From contig NZ_JBBMFT010000001.1 of NCBI RefSeq assembly GCF_040095835.1, forward strand, positions 620,001-684,000: DNA of 64,000 nt, given 5' to 3'. The position numbers were made by a program, and so were the translations under genes. Shown here piece after piece: positions 15,117 through 23,101 of the stretch. Numbering within the stretch: position 1 is the stretch's first letter; each line of letters starts with the position of its first letter. The notes beneath the pieces are model-generated. The model did not search any database and was not told the origin of the DNA. It saw nothing but the letters and a program-made list of their open reading frames with translations. This DNA is from Flavonifractor hominis. GTDB lineage: Bacteria > Bacillota > Clostridia > Oscillospirales > Oscillospiraceae.

Positions 15117-16190
15117 TTAATTGCCCCTTTCCATGTTTAATTTATCCGCCATTTCCGCCTGCTTGGATGGAAACAGGTGCGCATAATTGTAGGTGATGTC
15201 AATGCTCTCATGGCCCACCCGGTCCGCGATGGCCGTGGCGGAGAATCCCATGTCAATCAGAAGCGACACTGCGCTATGACGGATATCGTGGATTCTGATG
15301 CGCGGTACTCCCGCTTCTTTGGCTCCCCGGTCCATCTCCCGGTGGAGATAGCTCTTGGTGACAGTGAACATTCGGTCATCCGGCCCGATCCCGTAGAGCA
15401 TCTTGATGTAATCCTGGATTTCCTCAGACAGAAACTGCGGCATGGTAATGACCCGGTTACTCTTTTCCGTTTTGGGGGTGGTAATCAGATCCTGGCCGTT
15501 CAGCCGCTGGTAAGACTTGTTGATGGACACAGTGCGCTTCTCAAAGTCAAAATCCGCTGGGGTCAGAGCCAGCAGCTCCCCCTCCCGGATACCGCACCAG
15601 TAGAGCATCTCAAAGGCGTAGAAGGACAGCGGTTTATCCATCATCACCTCGGCAAATTTCAGGTACTGCTCCTTGGTCCAGAACATCATCTCCCGGTTTT
15701 TCTTCTTGCCCATGCTGCCCGCCTTTTTGCAGGGATTTTCCCGGAGGTTGTAATACCGTACTGCGTGGTTAAAGATGGCGCTGAGCTGGTTGTGGACCGT
15801 TTTCAGGTACACCGGAGAGTAGGGCTTGCCGTTCTCGTCCTTGTGGTTCAACATCTCGTTTTGCCAGGTGATGATCTGCTGAGCGGTGATGTTGCACATT
15901 TTCAGCCTGCCGAAGTAGGGCAGCAGCTTGGTGTGGATGATGTGATCCTTGGTGGCCCAGGTGTTTTCCTTAAGCCGGGTCTTCATATCCGCTGTGTAGA
16001 GGTCCACGAAGCTCCTGAAGGTCATGTCCAGATCGGCGCTGGTCTTGTTAAGCTGTTCGCGCTCCCAGGCTTGAGCCTCCCGTTTGGTCTTGAAGCCCCG
16101 TTTCTGGGTCTGCTTGCGCTCGCCGTTCCAGTCGGTGTAGCGGTAGACCGCTCGCCAAGTATTCGTCTTTTCTTCTTTGTAGACCGCCAT
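15117..16190 (-). CDS. tyrosine integrase (Tn916-type)
   Basis: The 357-residue protein starts at the ATG behind GGAGGG. It has an N-terminal AP2-like arm-binding domain (about 1-55), a SAM-like core-binding domain (about 60-150) and a catalytic domain. Catalytic residues are visible in CGIREGELLAL (Arg), HDIRHSAVSLL (His, Arg), RVGHESID (His) and TYNYAHLF (Tyr). The target must be the guaA 3' end, because its element is bounded by that sequence. Excisionase and integrase genes are adjacent in one operon. Confidence 0.92.
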   Translation of the reverse strand: MAVYKEEKTNTWRAVYRYTDWNGERKQTQKRGFKTKREAQAWEREQLNKTSADLDMTFRSFVDLYTADMKTRLKENTWATKDHIIHTKLLPYFGRLKMCNITAQQIITWQNEMLNHKDENGKPYSPVYLKTVHNQLSAIFNHAVRYYNLRENPCKKAGSMGKKKNREMMFWTKEQYLKFAEVMMDKPLSFYAFEMLYWCGIREGELLALTPADFDFEKRTVSINKSYQRLNGQDLITTPKTEKSNRVITMPQFLSEEIQDYIKMLYGIGPDDRMFTVTKSYLHREMDRGAKEAGVPRIRIHDIRHSAVSLLIDMGFSATAIADRVGHESIDITYNYAHLFPSKQAEMADKLNMERGN

Positions 16191-16192
16191 GA

Positions 16193-16387
16193 TTAGCCCT
16201 CCTTTCCCGTCTTGCCGTAGCAAAACTTCTCCATGAAAAAGTTCCGATTGACCCGCCCGGAGATGGTCAGATAGCCCTTCTCACGGAGTTCGGCGTTGAG
16301 CTTGTGGATCACCTTGTAGGCGTGGGACTTGGAGATGCCCAGCTCCTGGGCCACTTCCTCCACACGCATAAAGTTTTGTGCCTGCAT
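16193..16387 (-). CDS. excisionase-type helix-turn-helix protein
   Basis: The 64-residue protein (MRVEEVAQELGISKSHAYKV, then GRVNRNFFMEKF) has the winged-helix pattern of MerR-like excisionases. It lies directly before the integrase gene with a 2-bp gap, as in all four elements. It probably steers the integrase towards excision. Confidence 0.75.
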   Translation of the reverse strand: MQAQNFMRVEEVAQELGISKSHAYKVIHKLNAELREKGYLTISGRVNRNFFMEKFCYGKTGKEG

Positions 16388-16690
16388 TGAAAATACCTTC
16401 CTTTCCTCATTGATGGCTGCTGCGGCTGGATATTGTGTTCCATAAATGCCTCCTCACTTCCGTCCGCCACTTTTTTCTCGGATGTATAACCGAGGGGTTG
16501 CGGCAGTTCTTTTCTATTTATTGATTCTAAGCTATTATGCTTAGTCTATTGTCATTATACTAAGCAAAATAGCTTGTGTCAATCGGAGTACGCAAAATAA
16601 ATTAAATAAAATTGTTTAGGATTCTCTTGACTTTACTAAGCATTTCTGCTACGCTTTTCCTAAGGACAACCAACGATTGGAGTTGACGAT
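16388..16690. promoter_or_regulatory. divergent repressor/excisionase control region of IME-A
   Basis: The repressor promoter is TTGACT (16627-16632), 17 bp, TACGCT (16650-16655), with CTAAGCATTTCTGC inside the spacer. Further copies of the TAAGCA motif, in both orientations, lie at about 16540-16568. This resembles a phage-like lysogeny switch. The remaining sequence holds no gene. Confidence 0.6.
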
Positions 16691-17212
16691 ATGGCGATTG
16701 GCGAACGGATTCACTTTTTCCGTCTCCTGCGGGGGATGACACAGAAATATCTCGGCATGGCGCTGGGCTTCCCGGAGAAGTCCGCTGATGTGCGCCTTGC
16801 TCAGTATGAAACAGGATCAAGAACCCCAAAGGCAGACCTAACTGCTGCCCTGGCACAGGTACTGGATGTCTCCCCCCATGCTCTCTCCGTCCCGGACATA
16901 GACTCCTATGTGGGGCTCATGCACACCCTGTTTACCCTGGAGGATAACTACGGGCTCAAGATCAGCGAGATGGATGGAGAAGTCTGCCTGAAGGTTGATG
17001 TGCGGAAGAACAAGGACGCCGCCCGGCTGCATGAGATGCTTTGTTCCTGGCAACAGGCCGCAGCCATGCTGGAAGCAGGTGAAATCTCTAAAGAGGATTA
17101 TGATAAGTGGCGCTACCACTATCCCGAGTTTGATACTGCACAGAAGCGGACCAAGGCCATGTCCCAGGGATTGAGTGATATGTTATTGGCGCAAATGGAG
17201 GGAGAAGAATAA
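16691..17212 (+). CDS. XRE family repressor of IME-A
   Basis: The 173-residue protein begins MAIGERIHFFRLLRGMTQ and has an XRE helix-turn-helix (about 1-60) and an acidic helical C-terminal half with WRYHYPEFD. Homologues sit at the same place in IME-C and IME-D. It faces the excisionase-integrase operon and probably keeps it silent. The stop is one base before the TTG of the next gene. Confidence 0.85.
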   Translation: MAIGERIHFFRLLRGMTQKYLGMALGFPEKSADVRLAQYETGSRTPKADLTAALAQVLDVSPHALSVPDIDSYVGLMHTLFTLEDNYGLKISEMDGEVCLKVDVRKNKDAARLHEMLCSWQQAAAMLEAGEISKEDYDKWRYHYPEFDTAQKRTKAMSQGLSDMLLAQMEGEE

Positions 17213-17213
17213 C

Positions 17214-17765
17214 TTGGACGATTTAACAGCTCGAATTATGGACAATAATAAATGGCCATCCTTACAGTTACCCGAAAATTTAGACCTCCTCAACGAATTA
17301 GCCGATAACAGCTTTTCGTTAGGTACTTTTGAAGGGAAGCTTGCCGGAACTCTTATGTACCATCAAATTCTGGAGGCTATGTGTATGCATCTTCTTGATG
17401 ATTGCCATTTTCTCATCCAGCTTTCGGTATACCCTGCTACAATACAATTCAAATTACCAACAGATAAAATGTTTGGCTATTATATAGGAGAATTAAAAAG
17501 TTCTGTAAGCTTTTATAAAAAAGATGAGTTCATCCAAAAAGCAGAGCAATTCAATGGGTATCGAGTTAATGCCGTTCATAAGATGAGAAGATCTAATCTT
17601 ACTCAATTATCCAAGGAATTGGATAAAGTAAAACCTTGCTTTGATGAACTGTATAATCTATACGATGAAATCCAAGATTCTTTTCGTGTAGACTTTCATG
17701 GCTTCAAGAAAGATGTATTTATTGACTATCTTACTGAAGAAGAGCAGGAGCAATATTTTGGATAA
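17214..17765 (+). CDS. HEPN-like protein of unknown function
   Basis: The 183-residue protein starts at a TTG behind GGAGGG, directly after the repressor stop; ATG 17238 is an alternative. It is mainly helical, and residues around NGYRVNAVHKMRR hold an R-x4-H motif as in HEPN ribonucleases. Base composition is clearly more AT-rich than that of the repressor gene. Cotranscription with the repressor means it would be made in the integrated state, fitting a cargo defence or maintenance function. The HEPN assignment rests on one motif. Confidence 0.45.
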   Translation: MDDLTARIMDNNKWPSLQLPENLDLLNELADNSFSLGTFEGKLAGTLMYHQILEAMCMHLLDDCHFLIQLSVYPATIQFKLPTDKMFGYYIGELKSSVSFYKKDEFIQKAEQFNGYRVNAVHKMRRSNLTQLSKELDKVKPCFDELYNLYDEIQDSFRVDFHGFKKDVFIDYLTEEEQEQYFG

Positions 17766-17807
17766 AAAGAGAGCTAACTGACTAATCAAAATCAGTTAGC
17801 TCTCTTT
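17766..17807 (+). terminator. terminator at the right end of IME-A
   Basis: AAGAGAGCTAACTGA pairs with TCAGTTAGCTCTCTT, followed by TTT. Comparable terminators follow the repressor gene in every element. Confidence 0.85.
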
Positions 17808-17826
17808 TTATGAATAATGAAAAAGT

Positions 17827-17848
17827 GTTGCCAAATCGTTGCCACAAA
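17827..17848. repeat. IME-A right arm repeats
   Basis: GTTGCCAAATC followed by GTTGCCACAAA: an 11-bp period pair matching the left pair at 10977-10998, about 57 bp from att core 2. Confidence 0.6.
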
Positions 17849-17904
17849 GGGCCTTAACCCCTCAAAAAACCAGTAAAATCAGGCTTTTCCGGGTCTCTGA
17901 AATC

Positions 17905-17914
17905 ATTCCCACTC
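17905..17914. repeat. att core 2 (IME-A / IME-B junction)
   Basis: ATTCCCACTC, identical to the guaA 3' end. Confidence 0.85.
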
Positions 17915-18018
17915 GGCAAATTCAGATATAGTAGGGTGTATTTGAGGTGATTTCGCAGGAAAAACTTTCGCAAATATGTTAATATTCCACCTGCTATTTT
18001 CGGCTGTAAAGTTTATTA

Positions 18019-18040
18019 GTATCAAAATAGTATCACAAAA
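18019..18040. repeat. IME-B left arm repeats
   Basis: GTATCA at 18019-18024 and 18030-18035, an 11-bp period pair that matches the right pair at 26682-26703. Confidence 0.6.
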
Positions 18041-18057
18041 GGCTGGGAAATACAACA

Positions 18058-18083
18058 GAATTATGTGGAGCTCTACATAATTC
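18058..18083. repeat. 26-bp near-perfect palindrome
   Basis: GAATTATGT and ACATAATTC flank GGAGCTCT with one mismatch to perfect symmetry. It lies at the IME-B left end; its role is unknown. Confidence 0.4.
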
Positions 18084-18101
18084 CGGCACGGACGGACGCT
18101 G

Positions 18102-18182
18102 TCAGGCACAGCGGATAACAGCCTTGCAAGAGGCGTTGTACCTGCGCTGGATATATTCTTGATAGGCTTTCTGGTCTGTCAT
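18102..18182 (-). pseudogene. truncated sigma-factor-like ORF of a Tn1549/Tn916-type element
   Basis: An ATG behind GAGGGGG opens a 26-codon frame beginning MTDQKAYQEYIQRRYNASCK and ending at an early TGA. This is the expected start of the small sigma-70-like regulator found in Tn1549-related conjugative elements; the rest is gone. It suggests the tet(W) cargo arrived with part of such an element. Confidence 0.45.
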
Positions 18183-18351
18183 GGAAATTCCCCCTCTCTG
18201 AATAATAGTGCGGGGCGGCAGCACTCCTTGCTGTCGCTCCTTGACTGCCTAACTGCGAAACCGGGCGGGGCTGTCAACGGTGGGCGAAGCCCGTTCATCT
18301 TGACCGCCCGCTGGCTCGGCTGGCTTTGCTATTTACCCGACAAACTTGAAT
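18183..18351. other. GC-rich gene-free remnant
   Basis: No gene is visible. The segment GCGGGGCGGCAGCACTCC onward has the composition of the GC-rich intergenic pieces seen in conjugative elements, and it differs sharply from the AT-rich methyltransferase gene beside it. It is probably debris from the cargo acquisition. Confidence 0.4.
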
Positions 18352-19119
18352 TTATTGTAAGGTATCACGTTTTACCTTCTTAAGCCTTACTATCATTACC
18401 ATAGGAATTTCTTTGTTGGTTTTGAAACATTCTTCATAAAATCCATCAATGACAAATCCAGCTCTAAAACAAAGGTTAAAAATATCTTGTATGGAACGAT
18501 GATAATAAATCTGCTCTTTCGGTTGCCCTTCAATCGCTATATCATAGTAACTGTGCGGTGTCATATATTTTTCAGTCAACGTGACAAAACAAGGGTGTTG
18601 CGTTGCAAAGACAAAAATTCCGCTTTCCTGCAACAGTTCATAAACAGCCATAAGAAGTGGTTCAATATCCGTAATATCCATAATTGCCATATTAGAAACT
18701 GCTTTCGTAAAGGCTCGATTTCTTTTTAATTCTAATATACTTTTTCTATTGGTCGCATCCGCCACACAAAATTCAATTTGTTTTGCATATTGTGATTGCC
18801 GTCTTTTAGCCAATTCTATCATTTTTTTGCTGTAATCAAAAGCGACAACCGAAGCGCCTCTTTGTGCAAGATACGAAGAATAATTTCCATTGCCACACGC
18901 AATATCCAAAATATAATCCGCAGGATTAGGAGATAGAAGTTCCGTTACTTTGGGACGCACTACCTCTCTGTGAAATTCATTAGATTCGTCACCCATTGCA
19001 TTATCCCAAAATTGTGCGTTCTCCTCCCAGATTTTTTTACTTTCCTCTGTTCCCATGTTCTCTCCCACTCCCAAAATTTGCTTTTTTGCTTCCATTAAAT
19101 CTTCCTTACGATATTCCAT
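18352..19119 (-). CDS. class I SAM-dependent methyltransferase
   Basis: The 255-residue protein starts at the ATG behind GGAGGG; an upstream extension overlapping tet(W) is not real. Motif I DYILDIACGNGNYSSYLA (about residue 78) and the acidic strand SVVAFDYS mark a Rossmann methyltransferase. The substrate is unknown. It lies 50 bp behind tet(W), and the pair may be cotranscribed. It is AT-rich, unlike tet(W), so the two were probably joined from different sources. Confidence 0.8.
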   Translation of the reverse strand: MEYRKEDLMEAKKQILGVGENMGTEESKKIWEENAQFWDNAMGDESNEFHREVVRPKVTELLSPNPADYILDIACGNGNYSSYLAQRGASVVAFDYSKKMIELAKRRQSQYAKQIEFCVADATNRKSILELKRNRAFTKAVSNMAIMDITDIEPLLMAVYELLQESGIFVFATQHPCFVTLTEKYMTPHSYYDIAIEGQPKEQIYYHRSIQDIFNLCFRAGFVIDGFYEECFKTNKEIPMVMIVRLKKVKRDTLQ

Positions 19120-19169
19120 TGTTACCCTCCATAACTTCTGATTGTTGCCGTCTTGACGATTATGTATCT

Positions 19170-21089
19170 TTACATTACCTTCTGAAACATATGGCGCACC
19201 TTGTCCAGGCGGTTGTTTGGACGGCGGGGCTGGATGACCGGCTGGCCGACAGCGGCCTGATACCCTTTTAGCTCTGTAAGGCATACGCTCTGCCCGTTGG
19301 TGTAAAAGGCCAGATCAGTACGGTATGCCTGTATACAGCGGGCGGGAATCTCGCCAGTAAAGACAACTTCATCCTTTTTTACCTGGGCCGTTTCGATGGT
19401 GGCACAGTATTTCGGTGCATCATGATAAGCCCTGGAAAGGTATTCCTGGGGCGCATAGAGGGTGAAGGAGAGATAAGGTTCCAGCAGCTGCGTCCCCGAT
19501 TCCTTCAATGCCTGTTCCAATACAATCGGGGCCAATGAGCGGAAGTCCGCCGGCGTGCTGACTGGACTGTAATAAAGCCCGTATTCAAAGCAAATCTTAC
19601 AGTCCGTTACGTTCCAGCCGAACAAGCCCTGCTCCAGCCCGTAACGGATACCATCCCTGACAGCGTTTTGAAAACTCTGGTTCAAGTATCCCAGCGAAAC
19701 CCGGCTCTCGTATTGTACGCCGGAGCCAAGCGGGAGTGGTGTAACAGACAGTCCGATAGATGCCCAAAACGGGTTGGGCGGCACCTCGATATGGATGGTG
19801 TGGCTGGCTGCTTTGAGCGGCCGCTCCATATAAATGACGGTGGGTTCCTTTACCACTGTTTCAATCTTGTATTTTTCCGACAGCAAAGCGGAAACGACCT
19901 CCAACTGCACCCGGCCCAAAAAAGAAAGAATGATCTCATGGGTGATGGAATCCACTTCGCAGCGCAAAAGCGGGTCAGTATCCGCAAGTTGCGTAAGAGC
20001 GTCCAGCAGCCGTTCTCTTTGCGCTGCCGTTTTCGGCGCAATCGTCGTCCGCAGCATGGGGAGGGGGGCCTCGCGCCACCTTTTACGAGGGAGCCGGGTT
20101 TGATCCCCTAATACATCGTTTAACCTCACGCTGTCGCTGGGAAGGATAACAATTTCGCCCGGATAAGCGGTGTCTGTCCGAACAATTTCCCCTTTGGATG
20201 GAATACGCATCTCTGTGATTTTCAGCTTTTCTCTCCCGGCCAGGGCCACCGTATCCCGCAGGCGCAGCGTTCCGCTGTATAGCCGCAGATAGACACGCCG
20301 CTGGCCGCAATCGGTGTACTCAACCTTGAAAACGCTGCCGCATAGGGTGGCGCTCCCCTGTTCCCCAATCGGTTGGAACAGTCCTGTCACCGCATCCATC
20401 AACGGTTGAATGCCAAGGCCCTTTTTGGCGCTGCCATGATAGACCGGAAACAGGGAGGCTTCTTGAACCCGCCGCTGTTCCTCCCGCGCAAGTTTTTCCT
20501 GGCTGATTGGTTCTCCTGCGATATACTTTTCCAATAATGCATCGTTATTTTCGATGACCGCATCCCATGCTTCTATGTCGGTATTTTCCTCCAGGACTAT
20601 TTCCGGGGACAGCGACACCGTCTGCTTGATGATAATATCGGCGGAGAGCTTATCCCGAACAGACTGAACCACGCTCTGCAAATCAACGCCAGCCTGGTCG
20701 ATCTTGTTGATAAAGATAACGGTGGGAATGTTCATTTTCCGCAGGGCATGGAACAGAATACGGGTCTGGGCCTGCACGCCATCTTTCGCGGAGATCACCA
20801 AGATGGCCCCATCTAAAACAGCCAAAGAGCGGTACACCTCCGCCAAAAAATCCATGTGGCCGGGCGTATCCACAATGTTAACTTTACATCTGTGCCACTG
20901 GAAGGAAGTGACTGCCGCTTGAATGGTAATCCCACGCTGCCGCTCCAAAAACAAGGTGTCCGTCCTCGTTGTCCCTTTTTCGACGCTCCCTGGTTCTGAA
21001 ATGGCTCCACTGGCATATAGCAGACTCTCCGTCAAGGTCGTCTTTCCAGCGTCTACATGGGCAAGAATCCCGATATTGATAATGTTCAT
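19170..21089 (-). CDS. tet(W): tetracycline resistance ribosomal protection protein Tet(W)
   Basis: The 639-residue GTPase begins MNIINIGILAHVDAGKTTLT and follows Tet(W) closely over its whole length to the end RRPNNRLDKVRHMFQKVM. G1 is AHVDAGKT, G3 DTPGH and G4 NKID. The protein removes tetracycline from the ribosome. Length is full and no frameshift is seen. The ATG follows GGAGG. An upstream hairpin with a T run suggests transcriptional attenuation. Confidence 0.97.
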   Translation of the reverse strand: MNIINIGILAHVDAGKTTLTESLLYASGAISEPGSVEKGTTRTDTLFLERQRGITIQAAVTSFQWHRCKVNIVDTPGHMDFLAEVYRSLAVLDGAILVISAKDGVQAQTRILFHALRKMNIPTVIFINKIDQAGVDLQSVVQSVRDKLSADIIIKQTVSLSPEIVLEENTDIEAWDAVIENNDALLEKYIAGEPISQEKLAREEQRRVQEASLFPVYHGSAKKGLGIQPLMDAVTGLFQPIGEQGSATLCGSVFKVEYTDCGQRRVYLRLYSGTLRLRDTVALAGREKLKITEMRIPSKGEIVRTDTAYPGEIVILPSDSVRLNDVLGDQTRLPRKRWREAPLPMLRTTIAPKTAAQRERLLDALTQLADTDPLLRCEVDSITHEIILSFLGRVQLEVVSALLSEKYKIETVVKEPTVIYMERPLKAASHTIHIEVPPNPFWASIGLSVTPLPLGSGVQYESRVSLGYLNQSFQNAVRDGIRYGLEQGLFGWNVTDCKICFEYGLYYSPVSTPADFRSLAPIVLEQALKESGTQLLEPYLSFTLYAPQEYLSRAYHDAPKYCATIETAQVKKDEVVFTGEIPARCIQAYRTDLAFYTNGQSVCLTELKGYQAAVGQPVIQPRRPNNRLDKVRHMFQKVM

Positions 21090-21120
21090 GTCTATCCTCC
21101 ATACAAGGCCCGAATGGGCG

Positions 21121-21159
21121 CAAAAATCCCCAGCGGCTAATACTTTTACCGCTGGGGAT
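21121..21159 (-). terminator. attenuator hairpin in the tet(W) leader
   Basis: On the minus strand ATCCCCAGCGG pairs with CCGCTGGGGAT and is followed by TTTTTG, about 32 bp before the tet(W) start codon. This is the leader terminator position known for tet(M)/tet(W)-type genes. Confidence 0.75.
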
Positions 21160-21461
21160 CATGACTTCGGACACACAGAAACATACACGACTTACATAAG
21201 CCGCGGTCCGTCACGATATTTACTAAAAAGGCAAAAGTATTCTTAAAATTGGGTACAAAAACCAAGCCCCTGCAAGGGGCAATCATTTTTGCGCCCATTA
21301 TCAAATTTTATTTAAGAATACCTTGCCGCATATTTGATAGACTCCTCAAATCAGGATAATAGCAGTATATCATAGTACGCTCTAAAAAACAAGAAATCAT
21401 TTTACCGATTCCACAAATAAAATCGGAGGGTATTCACTGGAATACCCTCCGGTTTTGGTGA
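21160..21461 (-). promoter_or_regulatory. tet(W) leader and promoter region
   Basis: There is no gene. A short strong hairpin (GCCCCTTGCAGGGGC on the minus strand) lies at 21266-21280. TTAAGAATAC occurs at about 21310 and the same motif, partly inverted, near 21240, which could form alternative pairing with the leader. AT-rich blocks near 21370-21385 can serve as the promoter. The next gene upstream is the relaxase. Confidence 0.5.
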
Positions 21462-22649
21462 TTATCGTGCGTCTATCCGAATTTTTGACTTTGCGGCCCG
21501 TTTCCGTTCCTTTTCGGCATGTTCCTGCTGGTAAGCTGCCTCTAATATTCTGTCCACTTGTTCTGGGCCAAAGGCCCTTTTGACCCGCTCATAGTCAGCG
21601 GAGACTTGCCGCATGGCCTTGTTTTCCAACTTGACCTCCTGCAATCGATCAGACAGGCGGATGTTGCTCTCCCTCACCCGGCCATAGTCCCCTTGCAGAC
21701 GCTCAAATTTCCCCCGCAGCTCCACATAGGCCAGATACAGGGAGCGCAGCACCTTGACGATTTGGGCCAGCAGGGGCTTTGCCTTTTTCTCTCGGTAGGC
21801 CCGGCCTGTTTCCAGCGTTCCCGGCTCCGGCAAAATCTCCTCCGGATTGGCGGAGAAATCCGCTGCCAACCGCTCCATATTTTTCACCGCCGGGGCAAGT
21901 TCTTTGAGCCGCCGTTCCTGGCTCTCCACCTGGTTTTCTTTCTCCGCCTTGACCGTCTCCAGAACGGCGATCTCCTTTGCCCGCTGCTCTTTCTTGTAGT
22001 CCAGCACAGACAAGTGCTTGTCGTGGGTGCCTTTGTCCTCCCACTCAATCCCGTGGCGCTCCATGACCAGGGAAAGCTGCTCCTTTTCCGAGCGCACCCA
22101 CTGGCTCCACTCTGTGTCCCCTCTGGTGCCGCCCTGGAAACCCTGGGCCGCTAACGCCTGTTTCAAAGATACCCTCGTGTCCAGCCCTCGCTTGCTCCCG
22201 GTGGTGAATGGTACAAAGTCAATGTGCAGATGGGGCGTAGCCTCGTCCATGTGGAGGTGGGCAGAGAACACCCGGAGTTGGGGGTTGCGCTCTTGAAAGC
22301 CCTTCATGTACTCGTCCAAAACCGCTGCCGCAAGCTGTCCCTCCTCGCTGTCGGCGCTCATATCATCTCGATTGCCCACTTGCAGGATGATTTCATGGAA
22401 CGGCTTTTCCTGCTTGCCGGAGCGGATCTTCTCATAGTAATCCTCTATCCTTCTGTCGGCCCTGGTTTGTTTAGCGTTGTACCGTTCCAGAGCCTCGTCA
22501 AAGAGTTCATGGTACACCGCCTTGATATTCTCCTGGCAGTAGGTTATATTCAAGTGGGAGCGTTCCGGGTCAGTGTTCTTGGCGTGGAATTTTCTACTGT
22601 TATGGTTCACCGATCCTTGGCCCACCATGGCGCTGATTGTCCTTTTCAA
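21462..22649 (-). CDS. MobV family relaxase (Mob/Pre)
   Basis: The 395-residue protein starts at a TTG behind AGGAGGG. The N-terminal catalytic domain has SAMVGQGSVNHNSRKF and the metal-binding motif HLHMDEATPHLHIDFVPF (HxDExxPHxH); a long coiled-coil C-terminus follows. MobV relaxases nick oriT and lead the strand into a recipient through a helper conjugation system. The paralogue in IME-D shares most motifs; the one in IME-C is distinct. The candidate oriT is just upstream. Confidence 0.9.
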   Translation of the reverse strand: MKRTISAMVGQGSVNHNSRKFHAKNTDPERSHLNITYCQENIKAVYHELFDEALERYNAKQTRADRRIEDYYEKIRSGKQEKPFHEIILQVGNRDDMSADSEEGQLAAAVLDEYMKGFQERNPQLRVFSAHLHMDEATPHLHIDFVPFTTGSKRGLDTRVSLKQALAAQGFQGGTRGDTEWSQWVRSEKEQLSLVMERHGIEWEDKGTHDKHLSVLDYKKEQRAKEIAVLETVKAEKENQVESQERRLKELAPAVKNMERLAADFSANPEEILPEPGTLETGRAYREKKAKPLLAQIVKVLRSLYLAYVELRGKFERLQGDYGRVRESNIRLSDRLQEVKLENKAMRQVSADYERVKRAFGPEQVDRILEAAYQQEHAEKERKRAAKSKIRIDAR

Positions 22650-22693
22650 ATCAATCCCTCCTCCCTTTTCCGCCGCGCAAGCGGCGAGCCTTT

Positions 22694-22731
22694 GTTACTT
22701 TCTGCGAAAGTAACGCAAAAGCACTTTTGAC
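22694..22731. other. candidate oriT of IME-B
   Basis: GTTACTTTC-TGC-GAAAGTAAC is a perfect 9-bp-arm inverted repeat. It is followed directly by GCAAAAGCACTTTTGAC, and the same arrangement with the same 17-mer lies in IME-D at 43966-44003. It lies about 45 bp before the relaxase start, the usual MobV oriT position. Confidence 0.7.
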
Positions 22732-22739
22732 AGCCTGAC

Positions 22740-23015
22740 GGCCATCAAAAGCGCATTTGCGCCCTACGGGGTGGTGTGGGGGCTTTGCCCCCGGCAACTG
22801 CGGTTGCCTCCCCCAGCAGGGCCGCCCTTTGAAAAGGGCACCCTGCACCCCGCCTAAACTTTGTCACTCGCCGTTGGGCAGGGTGGAAAGGCCAGGGGCC
22901 TTTCCACCGCCCGGCAAGTGTTTTCCGTGGGCCGAAAGTCAAGGGGTACGGGTTGTATTGACTTGCGGCAATCTCCACCCGCAGGTATGCCCCCCTTGAC
23001 TTTCGCCCCCGCTCC
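22740..23015. other. GC-rich gene-free region of IME-B
   Basis: Hairpins such as GGGGGCTTTGCCCCC and GGCCAGGGGCCTTTCC are frequent and no gene is convincing. The block CCTTTGAAAAGG and the following CTAAACTTT recur at the same place in IME-D, so part of this region is conserved between the two elements and may be structural RNA or part of the origin. Confidence 0.4.
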
Positions 23016-23101
23016 CCGTGACAGCCGTGACGACCGTGACGATGTTTTACACACCGCCTCCGCACTCCGAAAAGCTGTCACAGCTGTCACGGTCGTCACG
23101 C
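23016..23101. repeat. 3+3 inverted iteron cluster of IME-B
   Basis: CCGTGACAG, CCGTGACGA and CCGTGACGA in tandem at 23016-23042 face CTGTCACAG, CTGTCACGG and TCGTCACGC at 23075-23101 across 32 bp. The inverted half overlaps the end of the RepA-like gene. Confidence 0.7.

Larger units (their letters stand above)
10866..17914. mobile_element. IME-A: integrative element at guaA, without relaxase
   Basis: The 7.0-kb element lies between att cores 1 and 2. Matched arm repeats GTTGCCA (11-bp period) occur at both ends. Backbone: XRE repressor, excisionase, tyrosine integrase, RHH mobilization protein, RepA-like ATPase and 3+3 iterons. Cargo: four-TM protein, SLOG protein, second XRE regulator, DUF6061-type protein and a HEPN-like gene. 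A MobV relaxase gene, present at the equivalent place in the other three elements, is missing, so it would depend on relaxases supplied in trans. Confidence 0.85.

Noticed and set aside
17179..17213. Upstream extension of the HEPN-like gene into the repressor gene
   Set aside because: The extended frame has no ribosome binding site; the TTG directly after the repressor stop has GGAGGG at suitable distance.
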